Shown here one piece after another: positions 43,324 through 52,650 of a DNA stretch of 64,000 bases. The stretch's first letter is position 1. Each line of letters starts with the position of its first letter. The DNA is taken from the NCBI RefSeq assembly GCF_025231485.1, contig NZ_CP104003.1, forward strand, positions 248,001 through 312,000, read 5' to 3'. This DNA is from Salinirubellus salinus (GTDB lineage: Archaea > Halobacteriota > Halobacteria > Halobacteriales > Haloarculaceae). The translations under genes were made by a program, and so were the position numbers. Below the pieces are notes generated by a model. That model had not been told where the DNA came from and searched no databases. It was given only the letters and a program-made list of their open reading frames with translations.

Positions 43324-43356
43324 ATGGACAGCGAGACGCCCGTGGAGGTGCCCTGA
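43324..43356 (+). CDS. Ten-codon leader ORF upstream of truD
   Basis: A short frame [10 protein letters not shown] that ends in TGATG: its stop overlaps the truD ATG. A TATA-like CCACTTGCC at about 43293-43302 lies some 27 nt upstream, so this ATG would be at or near the mRNA start, while truD's own ATG is internal. GGAGGTG inside this ORF gives truD a ribosome-binding site. Probably a translational coupling device; a chance frame is possible. Confidence 0.4.
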   Translation: MDSETPVEVP

Positions 43357-44705
43357 TGCGCGAGGCCGGCGCCCTCGAACGCGAGATGGGGATGTGCTGG
43401 TACGTGAGCGACGCCGACGGCACCGGTGGGCGCCTGCGCGCCTCGCCCGAGGACTTCCAGGTGACCGAACTCGAGCGGTTCGGCGCGGACGTCCAGCCGC
43501 CGGACGCCGACCGGGGGAGTTACCCGGAACTCGTCTTCCGGGCCACGCTTCGCGGCTGGGACACCAACGACTTCGCCGACTCGCTCTCGAAGCGACTCGG
43601 CATCTCTCGCGAGCGGGTCTCGTGGGCGGGGACGAAGGACAAGCGTGCGGTGACGACGCAACTGTTCTCCGTGCGCGACGTGGCGGCCGCGGACCTGCCG
43701 GCGGTCAGGGACGCCGAACTGGAGGTGCTCGGACGCGCCGGCCGGCCGCTGCTGTTCGGTGACCTCGCGGGCAACCGCTTCGAGATAACCGTCCGCGACC
43801 CGGACCACCCCCAGAACGGCGACGCCATCGCGCGGTCCCTGCGTGCGTTCGCCGACGGCGACCCGGACGACCCGGCGGCCCCCGCCGGCGTCCCGAACTA
43901 CTTCGGTCACCAGCGGTTCGGCTCGCGCCGGGCCATCACGCACCGGACGGGGCTCGACATCGTCCGCGGGAACTGGGAGGACGCGGTGCTGACCTACGTG
44001 ACCACGACGGCCGAGTTCGAGCCCGAGGACACCCGCGCGGCCCGCGAGTGGGTCGCCGAGACACACGACTGGGAGGGCGCCATCGACCGACTACCCCGGA
44101 AGCTCCGGTACGAGCGGTCGATGGTCCACTCGCTCGCGGAGACTGGTGGCGAACGCCCCGCGCACTTCCGCGAGGCGCTGGAGACGCTCCCCACGAACCT
44201 CCAGCGACTGCTCGTGAACGCCGCCCAGTCGTACGTGTTCAATCTGATCCTCTCCGAGCGCCTCGAGCGGGGTCTCCCGTTCCACGAGGCAGTCGAGGGC
44301 GACGTGGTGTGTTTCGCCGACGCCGACACCCCCGAGGGACTCGCCTTGCCGGACACCGACCGCCTGCAGGCCGCGAGCGGGAAGCGACTGGCGACAGTGA
44401 ACCGTCATTGCGCGCGTGGCCGCGCGTTCGTCACCGCGCCGCTGGTCGGGACCGAGACCGAGTTCGCCGACGGCGAACCGGGCGAGATCGCCCGCGAGGT
44501 GCTCGCGGACCTCGACCTCTCTCGCGAGTCGTTCGACCTGCCCGGCGAGTTCCACTCGACGGGGACGCGGCGGGCGATACTGCTCCGGACGAATCTGACG
44601 GTCGCGCTGGACCCGCTGACGTTCTCGTTCGCGCTGCCGAAGGGGTCGTACGCGACGGTGGTGCTCCGGGAGTTCCTGAAGAGCCACCCGGCGGACCTGA
44701 CCTGA
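43356..44705 (+). CDS. truD: tRNA pseudouridine synthase D
   Basis: Makes pseudouridine at position 13 of tRNAs. The 449-aa protein has the TruD core: [18 protein letters not shown] with the catalytic Asp at about residue 95, [20 protein letters not shown] and a TruD insertion domain, then [15 protein letters not shown] and the C-terminal [13 protein letters not shown]. The start at 43356 is chosen because it follows GGAGGTG and gives the usual start; in-frame codons continue upstream. Confidence 0.95.
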   Translation: MREAGALEREMGMCWYVSDADGTGGRLRASPEDFQVTELERFGADVQPPDADRGSYPELVFRATLRGWDTNDFADSLSKRLGISRERVSWAGTKDKRAVTTQLFSVRDVAAADLPAVRDAELEVLGRAGRPLLFGDLAGNRFEITVRDPDHPQNGDAIARSLRAFADGDPDDPAAPAGVPNYFGHQRFGSRRAITHRTGLDIVRGNWEDAVLTYVTTTAEFEPEDTRAAREWVAETHDWEGAIDRLPRKLRYERSMVHSLAETGGERPAHFREALETLPTNLQRLLVNAAQSYVFNLILSERLERGLPFHEAVEGDVVCFADADTPEGLALPDTDRLQAASGKRLATVNRHCARGRAFVTAPLVGTETEFADGEPGEIAREVLADLDLSRESFDLPGEFHSTGTRRAILLRTNLTVALDPLTFSFALPKGSYATVVLREFLKSHPADLT

Positions 44706-45014
44706 CCTGACCCGGCTTGACCGGTTCCGCCCGGACTTCCTCCGTCCTGCCCTGCAAGCGCGCGCCCCGACCTCGTAAGACAGGTGTCTGACACGACACT
44801 CGTCGCCACTGTGGACCACTCGGTGTCCTCTCGTCCCGTCGAGTGACCCTGCGTTCCGACGGGCCGAATCTGTGCCCATTTATGATACTGGTGGCAGCGA
44901 TTGCCGGAATGGATTCGGTGGTTGTGGGCCTCTAACACGGCGAATTCGGCACTTCGGAGGGTTCGGGAACACAAGACTATTAATGCCCCCACTCCTCGGA
45001 GCGAGTATCCGTCA
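44706..45014. other. Non-coding region between truD and the TauE-like transporter
   Basis: About 309 bases without a convincing gene. It contains overlapping inverted repeats, AGACA-GG-TGTCT and GTGTC-T-GACAC (44778-44794), a 17-codon open frame MILVAAIAGMDSVVVGL at 44882-44935 that I do not trust, and a likely promoter near the end (AGACTATTAATG, about 44976-44987, roughly 33 nt before the transporter ATG). Confidence 0.5.
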
Positions 45015-46142
45015 ATGAGCGACGCCTCTGGCGCCGACCGCATTCAACGGACGTTCCTGAAGTACCAGCACATCTTCGTGTTCCTGGCACCACTCCTGTT
45101 CGTAACGGGGGTGTACCTCGGGGCGCCACTTCCCGCCGAGACGAGTGGTGGCGCGGACTACTGGCTGCGGTGGTGGTGGCTGTTCCCGTTCTTCCTGCTC
45201 GGGGCGACCATCGTGAACACCGTGGGCATCAGTGGCTCCGCCCTGTTCGTCCCGTACCTCATCTTCGTGTTCCCGTGGCTGGCGACGCTGCTGGCCCCGG
45301 ACGCGCTGGTGTCGGCGAACCTCGAGCCCGAGACCATCGTGAAGATCGGCCTCATCAGCGAGTCGTTCGGCCTCTCCAGCTCCGCGCTGGCGTTCATCCA
45401 GTACGGGCTGGTCGACCGGAAGCTCGCGCTCTCGCTGGTCGGCGGGGCCATCCCGTTCGTCGTGGGCGGGGCGCTGCTCTCGTTCGTCATCCCGGCGCCG
45501 GTGTTCCGGTTCCTGCTCGGGGTGGCGCTCATCGCCGCCGCGTTCCTGCTGTTCCGGGTCGACCTCGACCACGAGGGGCCCGAGGAGAGCGACGCGAGTG
45601 GCGAGGACGGCAAGGCCGTCTCCGCGGACGGCGGGACGCTCCCGGACGACGACGACAAGCTCGGCCCGGCCGGCGTCGACACCGACGGCGACGGCAAGGT
45701 GACTCGCGTCGACCGCGACGGCAACGACTACCACTACACGCGCGGGGGCTGGCTCGAACGGTTCGGGAACTACTCCATCGGCGGCGTGTTCCAGGGGCTG
45801 GCCGGCTTCGGTATCGGCGAACTCGGCATCATCTCGATGCTCCGGACCGAGGTTCCGGTCCGCATCGCCATCGGGACGAACCACATCGTCGTCGCGCTGA
45901 CGGCGGTGCTCGCCTCGCTCGTCCACGTCTTCGGCGGCGGCCTGGTCGGCGGCCACGCCATCGACCTGGCCTCGACGCCGTGGAACATGGTCGTCTGGAC
46001 GGTGCCGGCGACCGTGACGGGCGGACAGATCGCCCCGTACGTCGCCTCCCGACTCGACACGGAGCTCCTGAAGAAGGGCGTCGGCGTGCTGTTCACCATC
46101 ATCGCGCTCGCCCTGTTCGGCATCGTCGTGGGGGTCGCCTGA
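45015..46142 (+). CDS. TauE/SafE family transporter with EF-hand-like loop
   Basis: A 375-aa membrane protein with about eight helices in two TauE/SafE halves (GISGSALFVPYLIFVFPWLA and GLAGFGIGELGIISMLRTEV). Such proteins are predicted exporters of sulfite or organosulfonates. The loop between the halves is acidic and contains DTDGDGKVTRVD (residues about 222-233), a perfect 12-residue EF-hand calcium-binding loop with Asp at 1, 3, 5 and 12 and Gly at 6. The ATG at 45015 is chosen. Stop overlaps the UspA start by one base. Confidence 0.85.
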   Translation: MSDASGADRIQRTFLKYQHIFVFLAPLLFVTGVYLGAPLPAETSGGADYWLRWWWLFPFFLLGATIVNTVGISGSALFVPYLIFVFPWLATLLAPDALVSANLEPETIVKIGLISESFGLSSSALAFIQYGLVDRKLALSLVGGAIPFVVGGALLSFVIPAPVFRFLLGVALIAAAFLLFRVDLDHEGPEESDASGEDGKAVSADGGTLPDDDDKLGPAGVDTDGDGKVTRVDRDGNDYHYTRGGWLERFGNYSIGGVFQGLAGFGIGELGIISMLRTEVPVRIAIGTNHIVVALTAVLASLVHVFGGGLVGGHAIDLASTPWNMVVWTVPATVTGGQIAPYVASRLDTELLKKGVGVLFTIIALALFGIVVGVA

Positions 46143-46591
46143 TGGTGTACGACGACGTCCTGCTCCCGACCGACGGGAGTCCGAGTAGCCACGCCGCGGC
46201 GGACCACGTCGCCGACCTCGCCCTCGACCAGGGCGCGACGGTCCACGTGCTGTCGGTCGCGGACACGCGCAACCGCTTCGAGAGTCCCTCCGCCGGCCTC
46301 GCGCCGGACGTCTGGGACGAGGCCGAGTCCGACCGCGCCCGCGAGGCCGCCGAGGCCACCGTGGACCGCCTCCCGGACGAGGTGGACACCGAGATCCACG
46401 TCGACGCCGGGGTGCCTCGGACGGTCATCCTCGAGGCCGTCGAGGACCTCCCGGTCGACCTCGTCGTGATGGGGACCCACGGTCGCACGGGCCTGGACCA
46501 CTACCTCATCGGGAGCGTCGCCGAGCGCGTCGTGCGGACCTCGCCGGTGCCGGTGCTCACGCTGCGCGCGAGCGACGAGGACGGGGCCTGA
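46142..46591 (+). CDS. Universal stress protein (UspA family)
   Basis: A 149-aa ATP-binding type Usp. DDVLLPTDGSPSSHAAADH is the N-terminal strand and the ATP-binding G-2X-G-9X-G(S/T) loop appears as GTHGRTGLDHYLIGSVAERVV. Co-transcribed with the transporter (overlapping ATG), so it may bind nucleotides to gate or protect it. Confidence 0.92.
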   Translation: MVYDDVLLPTDGSPSSHAAADHVADLALDQGATVHVLSVADTRNRFESPSAGLAPDVWDEAESDRAREAAEATVDRLPDEVDTEIHVDAGVPRTVILEAVEDLPVDLVVMGTHGRTGLDHYLIGSVAERVVRTSPVPVLTLRASDEDGA

Positions 46592-46688
46592 CCGCGCCGT
46601 CACTGCCGCCACCGGCCGTCCAGCGGTCCGTTCTCGCCAGACGGGAATCTTCTAGACTGGCTTTCAGGTCACCCGCCGTATCCCCGCT

Positions 46689-47363
46689 ATGGACACGAGT
46701 ACGAGCGGTGGCGACGCCCCGACGGGGACGGCCCCCTCGACGCTCTGGAGTCGGCTCTCGGCAGTGGTCAACCACGAGAACGTCCTCGTCCGGTTCGTCG
46801 CCTCGTGGGTAGTGTTCACGACGCTGTTCGTCGCCGCGTGGTACGTCGGCTACTACCTCCTGCCCGAGGGCGTCCTCCGGGGTGCCGCAGGGGTCGGCGC
46901 GCGCACGCCCTACCTCGGGAACGTCCGCGCGGAGTTCCTCAGCATCCTCGGATTCAACCTCCTGTTCGCGCTCGTCCTCGTGGGTGCGAACACGTTCCGG
47001 TCGGTGGAGACGCCGCTCGGCCACCTCGTCCTCCTCGTGACGTTCGTACAGGGCGGCCTCGTCTGGGGGTCGAACTCGCTGGTGATACAGGCGGGCCGGC
47101 TCGAACCATCGCTCGCGGTGGCGCTCGGCCGGAGCGGCCTCTACGAACTCACCGCGTTCGTCGCCATCGCGGTGGCCACGCGCGGCGTGATGCTCTGGCA
47201 CCAGCGGTCCGGCCCGCGCTGGCGCGAGGAGTTCGAGCGGGTCCGCTCCGTTCGGGACTGGCACGTCTCGCTCGGGGAGTGGGTGATGCTGCTGGCGGGA
47301 CTCGTGCTCCTCGCGGGCGCGAACTACGTCGAGGCGGTCCGCGTCGCTGCGGTCGGCGGGTGA
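46689..47363 (+). CDS. Polytopic membrane protein, hypothetical
   Basis: A 224-aa protein with about five helices (VRFVASWVVFTTLFVAAWYVGYYLL, FLSILGFNLLFALVLVGANTF, LVLLVTFVQGGLVWGSNSLVI, LYELTAFVAIAVATRGVMLW, LGEWVMLLAGLVLLAGANYVEA). The stretch NVRAEFLSILGFN to GSNS somewhat resembles SpoIIM-like proteins but the match is weak. A possible promoter, AATCTTCTAGAC, lies at 46646-46657, about 35 nt upstream. Confidence 0.6.
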   Translation: MDTSTSGGDAPTGTAPSTLWSRLSAVVNHENVLVRFVASWVVFTTLFVAAWYVGYYLLPEGVLRGAAGVGARTPYLGNVRAEFLSILGFNLLFALVLVGANTFRSVETPLGHLVLLVTFVQGGLVWGSNSLVIQAGRLEPSLAVALGRSGLYELTAFVAIAVATRGVMLWHQRSGPRWREEFERVRSVRDWHVSLGEWVMLLAGLVLLAGANYVEAVRVAAVGG

Positions 47364-47493
47364 GCCGTTCGACCGGTAGGACCACTGGGTCGGGGTCGGT
47401 CCCGCGGACGCGTCTCGAACCGTCCGTCCCGGCTGTCGCTGGCGGGACGATCGAACCGCCCTCCTTATCGGTCACGCGACCCGACCGTGGAGT

Positions 47494-48222
47494 ATGGAGT
47501 GTCGGCGCTGTGCGAACTCGCTGGAGCGGCCGGGAGACTACTGTCTCCAGTGCGAGACGGCCAACGCCGACGCCGTCGTCCTCGACCTGACCCGCGAGCG
47601 GGCGACCGTCACCGCCCTCGACGACGAGGAGGTGGTCGGTCAGCGCGTGGTCACGACCCGCCCCGAGTCCTCGGAGCGGTGGGTCGGGACCGAGTTGCGC
47701 AACTACGCGGGCCAGATCACCGACGACGTCCACCGCAAGCGCCCCGAGGAGGTGTACGCCACCGGCGACCGCGAGGTGCTGAACGCGGTGCGCGCGCAAC
47801 TGCACTACCCGCTCTACCGCGTGGGCGGGGACGGCGACCCCGTCGAGGCAGTCCTCGCACGCAAGGGGGACTCGCCGCTCGAGGTCGTCGAGAAGCCGGT
47901 CGCGGAGAAACTCGGTGGGTCACACTCGACCCTCATCGGGGACCGCGACGGCTACCAGGTGATACGCATCGCGGCCGAGCACCCGCACGTGAAGAAGGTC
48001 ATCCCGGGGCCCATCGACGCCGGCGGTTCGGGGTCACGCTCCGGCGTGCGGGCGAAGGCCACCCGGGCGGACGGGACGGGCAACGTCCGGTTGCTCATCC
48101 GCGACGGCTCCAGCGTCCAGGAGAACCGCGTCGTGACGACGGCGCGCGACCGCGAGTCGGGCGAGTGGGTCCGCGAGGACATCAACGAGGCGCTGACCGA
48201 AGCGGGCTTCCGGGAGGAGTAG
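47494..48222 (+). CDS. DUF2103 family metal-binding protein
   Basis: A 242-aa archaeal protein. Starts with a zinc ribbon, MECRRCANSLERPGDYCLQCE (CRRC and CLQC), then a domain with KLGGSHSTLIGDRDGYQVIRIAA and AEHPHVKKVIPGPID, typical of the DUF2103 family; it may bind nucleic acid. The C-terminal part is GNVRLLIRDGSSVQENRVVTTA. Function unknown. Confidence 0.82.
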   Translation: MECRRCANSLERPGDYCLQCETANADAVVLDLTRERATVTALDDEEVVGQRVVTTRPESSERWVGTELRNYAGQITDDVHRKRPEEVYATGDREVLNAVRAQLHYPLYRVGGDGDPVEAVLARKGDSPLEVVEKPVAEKLGGSHSTLIGDRDGYQVIRIAAEHPHVKKVIPGPIDAGGSGSRSGVRAKATRADGTGNVRLLIRDGSSVQENRVVTTARDRESGEWVREDINEALTEAGFREE

Positions 48223-48228
48223 CGGGCG

Positions 48229-48822
48229 TCAGAGGAACGTCGCGGCCAGCACCACCGCCAGCCAGACCCCGCCGAGCACGTAGGGTGCCCGCCGGAAGTC
48301 CGTGAACGCGACGAGCACGAGCGGGACCACGTGACAGACGCCGAGCGCGACGAACACCGCCGGCGAGGTCCCCGTCCCGAACGTCGTGACCTCGAAGAAG
48401 GCGGCGGTGAGGTAGACGTTCCGGTCGTTCCCCTCGGTGGCGCGGGCGCTGGCGTAGTAGCCCACGAGGCCAGCGAGCGCCCACGCGTCGGGGAGCGTCC
48501 ACGCCGGGAGCGGCCCGAACAGGACAGCGAGGGTGACGAGCGAGGCCAGCGCGTTCGCGGGACCCCAGACCAGCATCGGGCGGGAGAACCGCACCTCGTC
48601 GGGCGTCGCGAAGACGCCGACGCCGACCATCACGGCGACGAGGACGCCCCACAGCGCCACCGAGACGAGGACGGGGTCGGCGACGAGGTCGGGGCGGGCG
48701 GTGAGGAGTGCGGTCGCACCCCAGCCGACTGCGCCGACGAGGGCGCCGAGCGCGAGGAAGCGGTCGAGGTCGACACGCGCGAGGGTCGGCGGGGCGAGGC
48801 GGGCGAGGGAGGAGGGCGGCAC
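48229..48822 (-). CDS. Polytopic membrane protein, hypothetical
   Basis: A 197-aa protein starting with GTG at 48822 (MPPSSLARLAPPTLARVDLDRF). At least six hydrophobic helices alternate along it (FLALGALVGAVGWGATAL, VSVALWGVLVAVMVGVGVFA, ANALASLVTLAVLF, AWALAGLVGYYASA, FVALGVCHVVPLVLVAF, LGGVWLAVVLAATFL). Function unknown. A longer upstream frame exists but reads poorly. It is convergent with the DUF2103 gene. Confidence 0.68.
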   Translation of the reverse strand: MPPSSLARLAPPTLARVDLDRFLALGALVGAVGWGATALLTARPDLVADPVLVSVALWGVLVAVMVGVGVFATPDEVRFSRPMLVWGPANALASLVTLAVLFGPLPAWTLPDAWALAGLVGYYASARATEGNDRNVYLTAAFFEVTTFGTGTSPAVFVALGVCHVVPLVLVAFTDFRRAPYVLGGVWLAVVLAATFL

Positions 48823-48949
48823 GACTGACGGGACGGCCGCGCGGAAGAAAGGGCCGGCGATGCACGGCAGGACCGTCGAACGCCGGCCGGCGCTCGAGAT
48901 TCCGGCCGTTTCAGGAGGCTTATACGGGGCTACGGAGTACGGAGTGACA

Positions 48950-49513
48950 ATGACGCGTATCGTCGTGGTGGACAACCACGGGCAGTTCACCCACCTGGAG
49001 GGGCGCGCGCTCCGGGACCTCGGTATCGATTCGGACATCGTCGACAACGAGACGCCACCCTCGGAGGTGGAGGCCGATGGCTTCGTGCTCTCGGGCGGCC
49101 CGGACATGGACCGGGCCGGTCGGTCGGCGGAGTATCTGGAGACGGGCAAGCCGGTCCTCGGCATCTGTCTCGGGATGCAACTCATCGCCGAGGAGTTCGG
49201 CGGAACCGTCGGCTCGGGCGAGTACGGCGGCTACGCCGACGTGACCGTCCGTATCGAGGACCCGGACGACCCGCTCGTCGGGTCGCTCGCCCCCGAGACA
49301 CGGGTCTGGGCGAGCCACGCCGACGAGGTGAAGGAACTCCCGGAGGGGTTCGTCCGGACCGGCACCAGCGACGTCTGTGGTATCGAGTCGATGAGCGACA
49401 CCGATCGGAACCTCTACGGGGTCCAGTGGCACCCCGAGGTGGCCCACACCGAGGAGGGTGAGGCCGTCTTCGAGAACTTCCGTGACGTGTGTGAACAGGC
49501 GTCTGACGAGTAG
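48950..49513 (+). CDS. guaA: GMP synthase subunit A (glutamine amidotransferase)
   Basis: The separate archaeal amidotransferase subunit of GMP synthetase; supplies ammonia from glutamine to the synthetase subunit (GuaB-type partner, elsewhere). 187 aa; nucleophile Cys73 in GKPVLGICLGMQL; His and Glu in VQWHPEV near residue 160; SGGP at 48-51. TATA-like CTTATAC at 48919-48925 about 27 nt before ATG suggests a leaderless mRNA. Confidence 0.94.
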   Translation: MTRIVVVDNHGQFTHLEGRALRDLGIDSDIVDNETPPSEVEADGFVLSGGPDMDRAGRSAEYLETGKPVLGICLGMQLIAEEFGGTVGSGEYGGYADVTVRIEDPDDPLVGSLAPETRVWASHADEVKELPEGFVRTGTSDVCGIESMSDTDRNLYGVQWHPEVAHTEEGEAVFENFRDVCEQASDE

Positions 49514-49542
49514 TTAAGCGGACTCGTACGGAGGAACCAGAC

Positions 49543-51405
49543 ATGAGTAACACGCAAGGGGACCTCGCGTCGCTCTCGCGGTTCATCTTCCGGGCTCCCT
49601 CGTGGTACTCGAGCGTCGCCTTCTCCCTCCTCATCGCCGCGCTCGCCGGCGTCGCGGCGTTCGACTCCCGGTTCGTCCTCGAGGACGCGTGGCAGGGGGT
49701 CTTCTTCATCGGCGTCCCCACCGTCGTCGCCAGCGTAGTCACGCCGTACCTCGACCGGCTGGTCGGCGGGCAACTCACGCCGAACCGGGCGTCGCTGCTC
49801 GCGCTGCTCTGCGAACTGGTCGTCGTCGGCGTCCTGACGCTCGCCGGCCTCGGGGCCATCCTCTCGCCGTCGCTCGGGCAGGAGTTCGTCTTCGAGGCGC
49901 TCGTGGCCGCGCTCGCGAGCATCTTCGCACTCCGACTGCTGGTCGTGATGGCCGTCTCGCGTGACCGCCTCGGCGCCGCCATCGTCCCGGCGAGCGTCCA
50001 GACGGTGGCCGCCGCGGTCCTCCTGTTCGTCTACAGCGGCACGATGACCTACTTCGAGGTAGGTGGCCCCATCCTGCGGTCCTACCTCTCGCGGCCCGAA
50101 CGTGCGCCACCGGAGCTGACCGCCGTCGGCCCGGAGCTGTTCGTCCTGCTGGCCATCACCTGCGTCCTCTACGTGGGTGCCGTCTACGTGTTCCTGCTCG
50201 TCATCGACCGCCCGTGGCGCAACTCGATGGGCGTCTCGGTGCTCGACTTCATCCGCGGGTTCGTCGGCCACATCGCCGAGGGGACCCGCGAACTCGAGGA
50301 CTTCTTCGAGCAACTGGGCGAGGACGCCATCGTCCCCGTGAGCGTCCTCTCGTTCCGGACGAGCGCCGGCGAGAAAGCACGGTTCGTGCTCCCGATGATA
50401 CACCCCGGTCCGATGGGTGAGATCGGCGGGGGGAACCTCCCCGAGCGCATCGCCGCGAGCGCGGAGGGGCTGGCGTTCCCGCCGCACGCCACCGCGGGCC
50501 ACGACTTCAACCTCGTGACTGGTCGCGAGGTGGACACCGTCCTCGCCGCCGCCGACCGCGCCCACTCGCGCATCCAGTACGATGCCGAGGCCACCCGGAG
50601 CGAGCGTGTCGAGGCGGGCGAGGCGAAACTGCTCGGACAGGCGTTCGGCGACAGCGCGTTCCTCGCCTCCACGTTCTCGCCCGGCTTCGCCGACGACGTG
50701 GACTACGCGGTCGGACTCTCCGCCACCGCGGAGGCCCGGACGGGTGGCCTCCGCGACGTGATGCTCGCGGACGCCCACAACTGCAACAACGGGCTCGAGG
50801 GGGACGACCTCGGCCACGTCGTCCCCGGTTCGAAGCGTTCGTTCGACATGATCGAGTCGGCAGGCGCCCTCGGGGAGCGACTCGGCGTGGCCGACCGCCA
50901 CCCCGTCTCGCTCGGCGTGGCGTGGGACGAGACGCCGTGGGAGCCCATCGAGGGTGTGGGGCCGCTCGGCATCCGCGTCGCGCTCTTCGAGGTCGACGGC
51001 CAGCAGACCGCCTACGTCCTCGTCGACGGGAACAACATGGAACCCGGTCTGCGCGACCGACTGGTCGAGACACTCGTCGACGGCGCCATCGACGAGGCCG
51101 AGGTGCTCACGACCGACACCCACACGGTGAACACGGTGGAGGCGGAGAACCAGGTCGGCGACGCCATCGACCACGACGAACTCGAGACGCTCGTCCGGCG
51201 ACTGGTCGACGAGGCGGCGGCCGACCTCGAACCCGTGGAGGCCGGGATGGCGACCGAACGTACCGAGGTCCGCGTGTTCGGGAACGACCGGACGGAGTCG
51301 CTGGCGAGTCACGCCAACGCGATGCTCTCGATGGGCGGGGCGCTGGCGGGGGCGTTCATCCTCGCCGTGACGGCGGTGAGCGTGCTCATCTTCTTCCTCA
51401 CCTGA
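49543..51405 (+). CDS. DUF2070 family membrane protein
   Basis: A 620-aa archaeal protein with about seven N-terminal helices up to residue 230 and then a long soluble domain with conserved stretches (PMIHPGPMGEIGGGNLPERI; DAHNCNNGLEGDD) and a final helix at the C terminus. The soluble part looks like a metal or nucleotide hydrolase-like domain (HPGP, DAHNC) but function is not known. Follows guaA after 29 nt on the same strand, with GGAGG ribosome-binding-like sequence before ATG. Confidence 0.88.
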   Translation: MSNTQGDLASLSRFIFRAPSWYSSVAFSLLIAALAGVAAFDSRFVLEDAWQGVFFIGVPTVVASVVTPYLDRLVGGQLTPNRASLLALLCELVVVGVLTLAGLGAILSPSLGQEFVFEALVAALASIFALRLLVVMAVSRDRLGAAIVPASVQTVAAAVLLFVYSGTMTYFEVGGPILRSYLSRPERAPPELTAVGPELFVLLAITCVLYVGAVYVFLLVIDRPWRNSMGVSVLDFIRGFVGHIAEGTRELEDFFEQLGEDAIVPVSVLSFRTSAGEKARFVLPMIHPGPMGEIGGGNLPERIAASAEGLAFPPHATAGHDFNLVTGREVDTVLAAADRAHSRIQYDAEATRSERVEAGEAKLLGQAFGDSAFLASTFSPGFADDVDYAVGLSATAEARTGGLRDVMLADAHNCNNGLEGDDLGHVVPGSKRSFDMIESAGALGERLGVADRHPVSLGVAWDETPWEPIEGVGPLGIRVALFEVDGQQTAYVLVDGNNMEPGLRDRLVETLVDGAIDEAEVLTTDTHTVNTVEAENQVGDAIDHDELETLVRRLVDEAAADLEPVEAGMATERTEVRVFGNDRTESLASHANAMLSMGGALAGAFILAVTAVSVLIFFLT

Positions 51406-51482
51406 CGGACGCCCGCCCTCCTTCTCGGCGGCTGGGAACGAAGGACAGACAGTAAGTGCCACGGCACCTACGCCCGTCCAAC

Positions 51483-51650
51483 ATGCGTTCGGCGTCCACG
51501 TTCGCGCTGCAAGCACCGCTCCACACCAGCGGAGACACGTTCCACGTCGTCTCCGAGGTGGGAATCGCACTCCTCGCCGTCGTCGTCGGCATCGTCGTCG
51601 TCGTCGGCGCGTTCACCCTGTTCCACGAGTGGTTCGCCGCGGCCCGCTGA
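51483..51650 (+). CDS. Small single-helix membrane protein, hypothetical
   Basis: A 55-aa protein with one transmembrane helix near the C-terminal end (VGIALLAVVVGIVVVVGAFTLF) followed by a short HEWFAAAR tail. The N terminus RSASTFALQAPLHTSGD is uncharged. ATG at 51483 is preferred. Could be an accessory subunit of a membrane complex; no family recognised. Confidence 0.6.
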   Translation: MRSASTFALQAPLHTSGDTFHVVSEVGIALLAVVVGIVVVVGAFTLFHEWFAAAR

Positions 51651-51678
51651 GGGCCCGTCATCCGGCGTTCCTCCCCAC

Positions 51679-51972
51679 TCAGCCCTCCCGTCCGTCTCCC
51701 CCTTCCCCCTCCAGCCCCTCCGCTCGCGCCTGCTCGAACAGTTCGTCGACGGCCGCCTCGGCCGCCCGGACGGCGTCCTCGGCCACCTGTTCCGGGTCGT
51801 GGTCGACCTTCGGCGCGTTCAGGTAGACGTCCACCTCGAGCGTGCCGTCCTCGAACCGGACGGTCACGTCGAGGTCGGTCACGTCGCTCTGTTTGTAGCG
51901 GGAGAACACCAGCCCCTCGGCGGCGTCCGAGGCGGTGTCGACGACCTCCTGGTCGGTCGGGGTTGGGGTCAT
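51679..51972 (-). CDS. DUF3194 family protein
   Basis: A 97-aa acidic archaeal protein, DUF3194. Core: TDLDVTVRFEDGTLEVDVYLNAPKVDHDPEQVAEDAVRAAEAAVDELFEQA. It is found downstream of prefoldin beta and Pcc1 in many archaea, as here, and is probably co-transcribed. Function unknown. Confidence 0.85.
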   Translation of the reverse strand: MTPTPTDQEVVDTASDAAEGLVFSRYKQSDVTDLDVTVRFEDGTLEVDVYLNAPKVDHDPEQVAEDAVRAAEAAVDELFEQARAEGLEGEGGDGREG

Positions 51973-52029
51973 GGCTGTGGCTACCCCGTCAGGCTCGCGA
52001 GAGAAAGGTGGGTCGTTTCGGGCCGCGTC

Positions 52030-52425
52030 TCAGTCGCCGCCGGCGCCCGGGCCGCCCGGCCCCATCGGGCCGCCGCCAGCGCCGCCCTGGAGCAGCTGCT
52101 GGAGCTCCTGCTGGAGTTCCTCGAACTTGTCGCGGACGCGCTCTTCCTGCTTCTCGAGGGTCTGGACGCGCACCTCGAGCGAGTCGACCTTCTCGTCGAG
52201 CGCCTCGTGGGCCGAGTCGTAGTCCGTCTGGACGAGCAGCTCGCCGACCTCGCGGTACATCGTGGCGTCCTCCTCAATGTCGTCGAGCGCCTCGAGCGCC
52301 GTCCGGGAGTCACGCAGCGTGCTCTCGGCCGACTGTTTCTGCTGTGCGACCTGCTGTGCGGTCTCCTGGAGGTCCTGGAGCTCCTCTATCTTCTCCTGGG
52401 CCTCAGGCGGAAGGTTGCCCTGCAT
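52030..52425 (-). CDS. pfdB: Prefoldin subunit beta
   Basis: A 131-aa chaperone subunit. Two long coiled-coil helices ([22 protein letters not shown] and [26 protein letters not shown]) flank the short beta-hairpin region [13 protein letters not shown], the typical prefoldin beta shape. Binds unfolded proteins and passes them to the thermosome. ATG at 52425 is chosen. Ends with a Gly/Pro tail. Confidence 0.95.
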   Translation of the reverse strand: MQGNLPPEAQEKIEELQDLQETAQQVAQQKQSAESTLRDSRTALEALDDIEEDATMYREVGELLVQTDYDSAHEALDEKVDSLEVRVQTLEKQEERVRDKFEELQQELQQLLQGGAGGGPMGPGGPGAGGD

Positions 52426-52650
52426 GGACGAGGGGTAGAGTCCCGCCCTGTTAAACCCACGCTTATCCGGACGAGATACCGTGTGAACGCGGGTCACGGA
52501 CGGGGTCGAGCGCCGCCGCAGGTGGCCGGTCGGTCCCCCGACCGAGGGGAGCGTCGGTGACGCTCATCGGGGGCGTAAACTCCGGAAAACCGAACGGAGA
52601 ACGCTCGTAATGGCCACGAAGCTTATTTCGGCGCGGCCGTCAGTCGACGC

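Noticed and set aside
44882-44935. A 17-codon hydrophobic frame MILVAAIAGMDSVVVGL
   Set aside because: Very short, no good promoter spacing, and no conservation can be shown.
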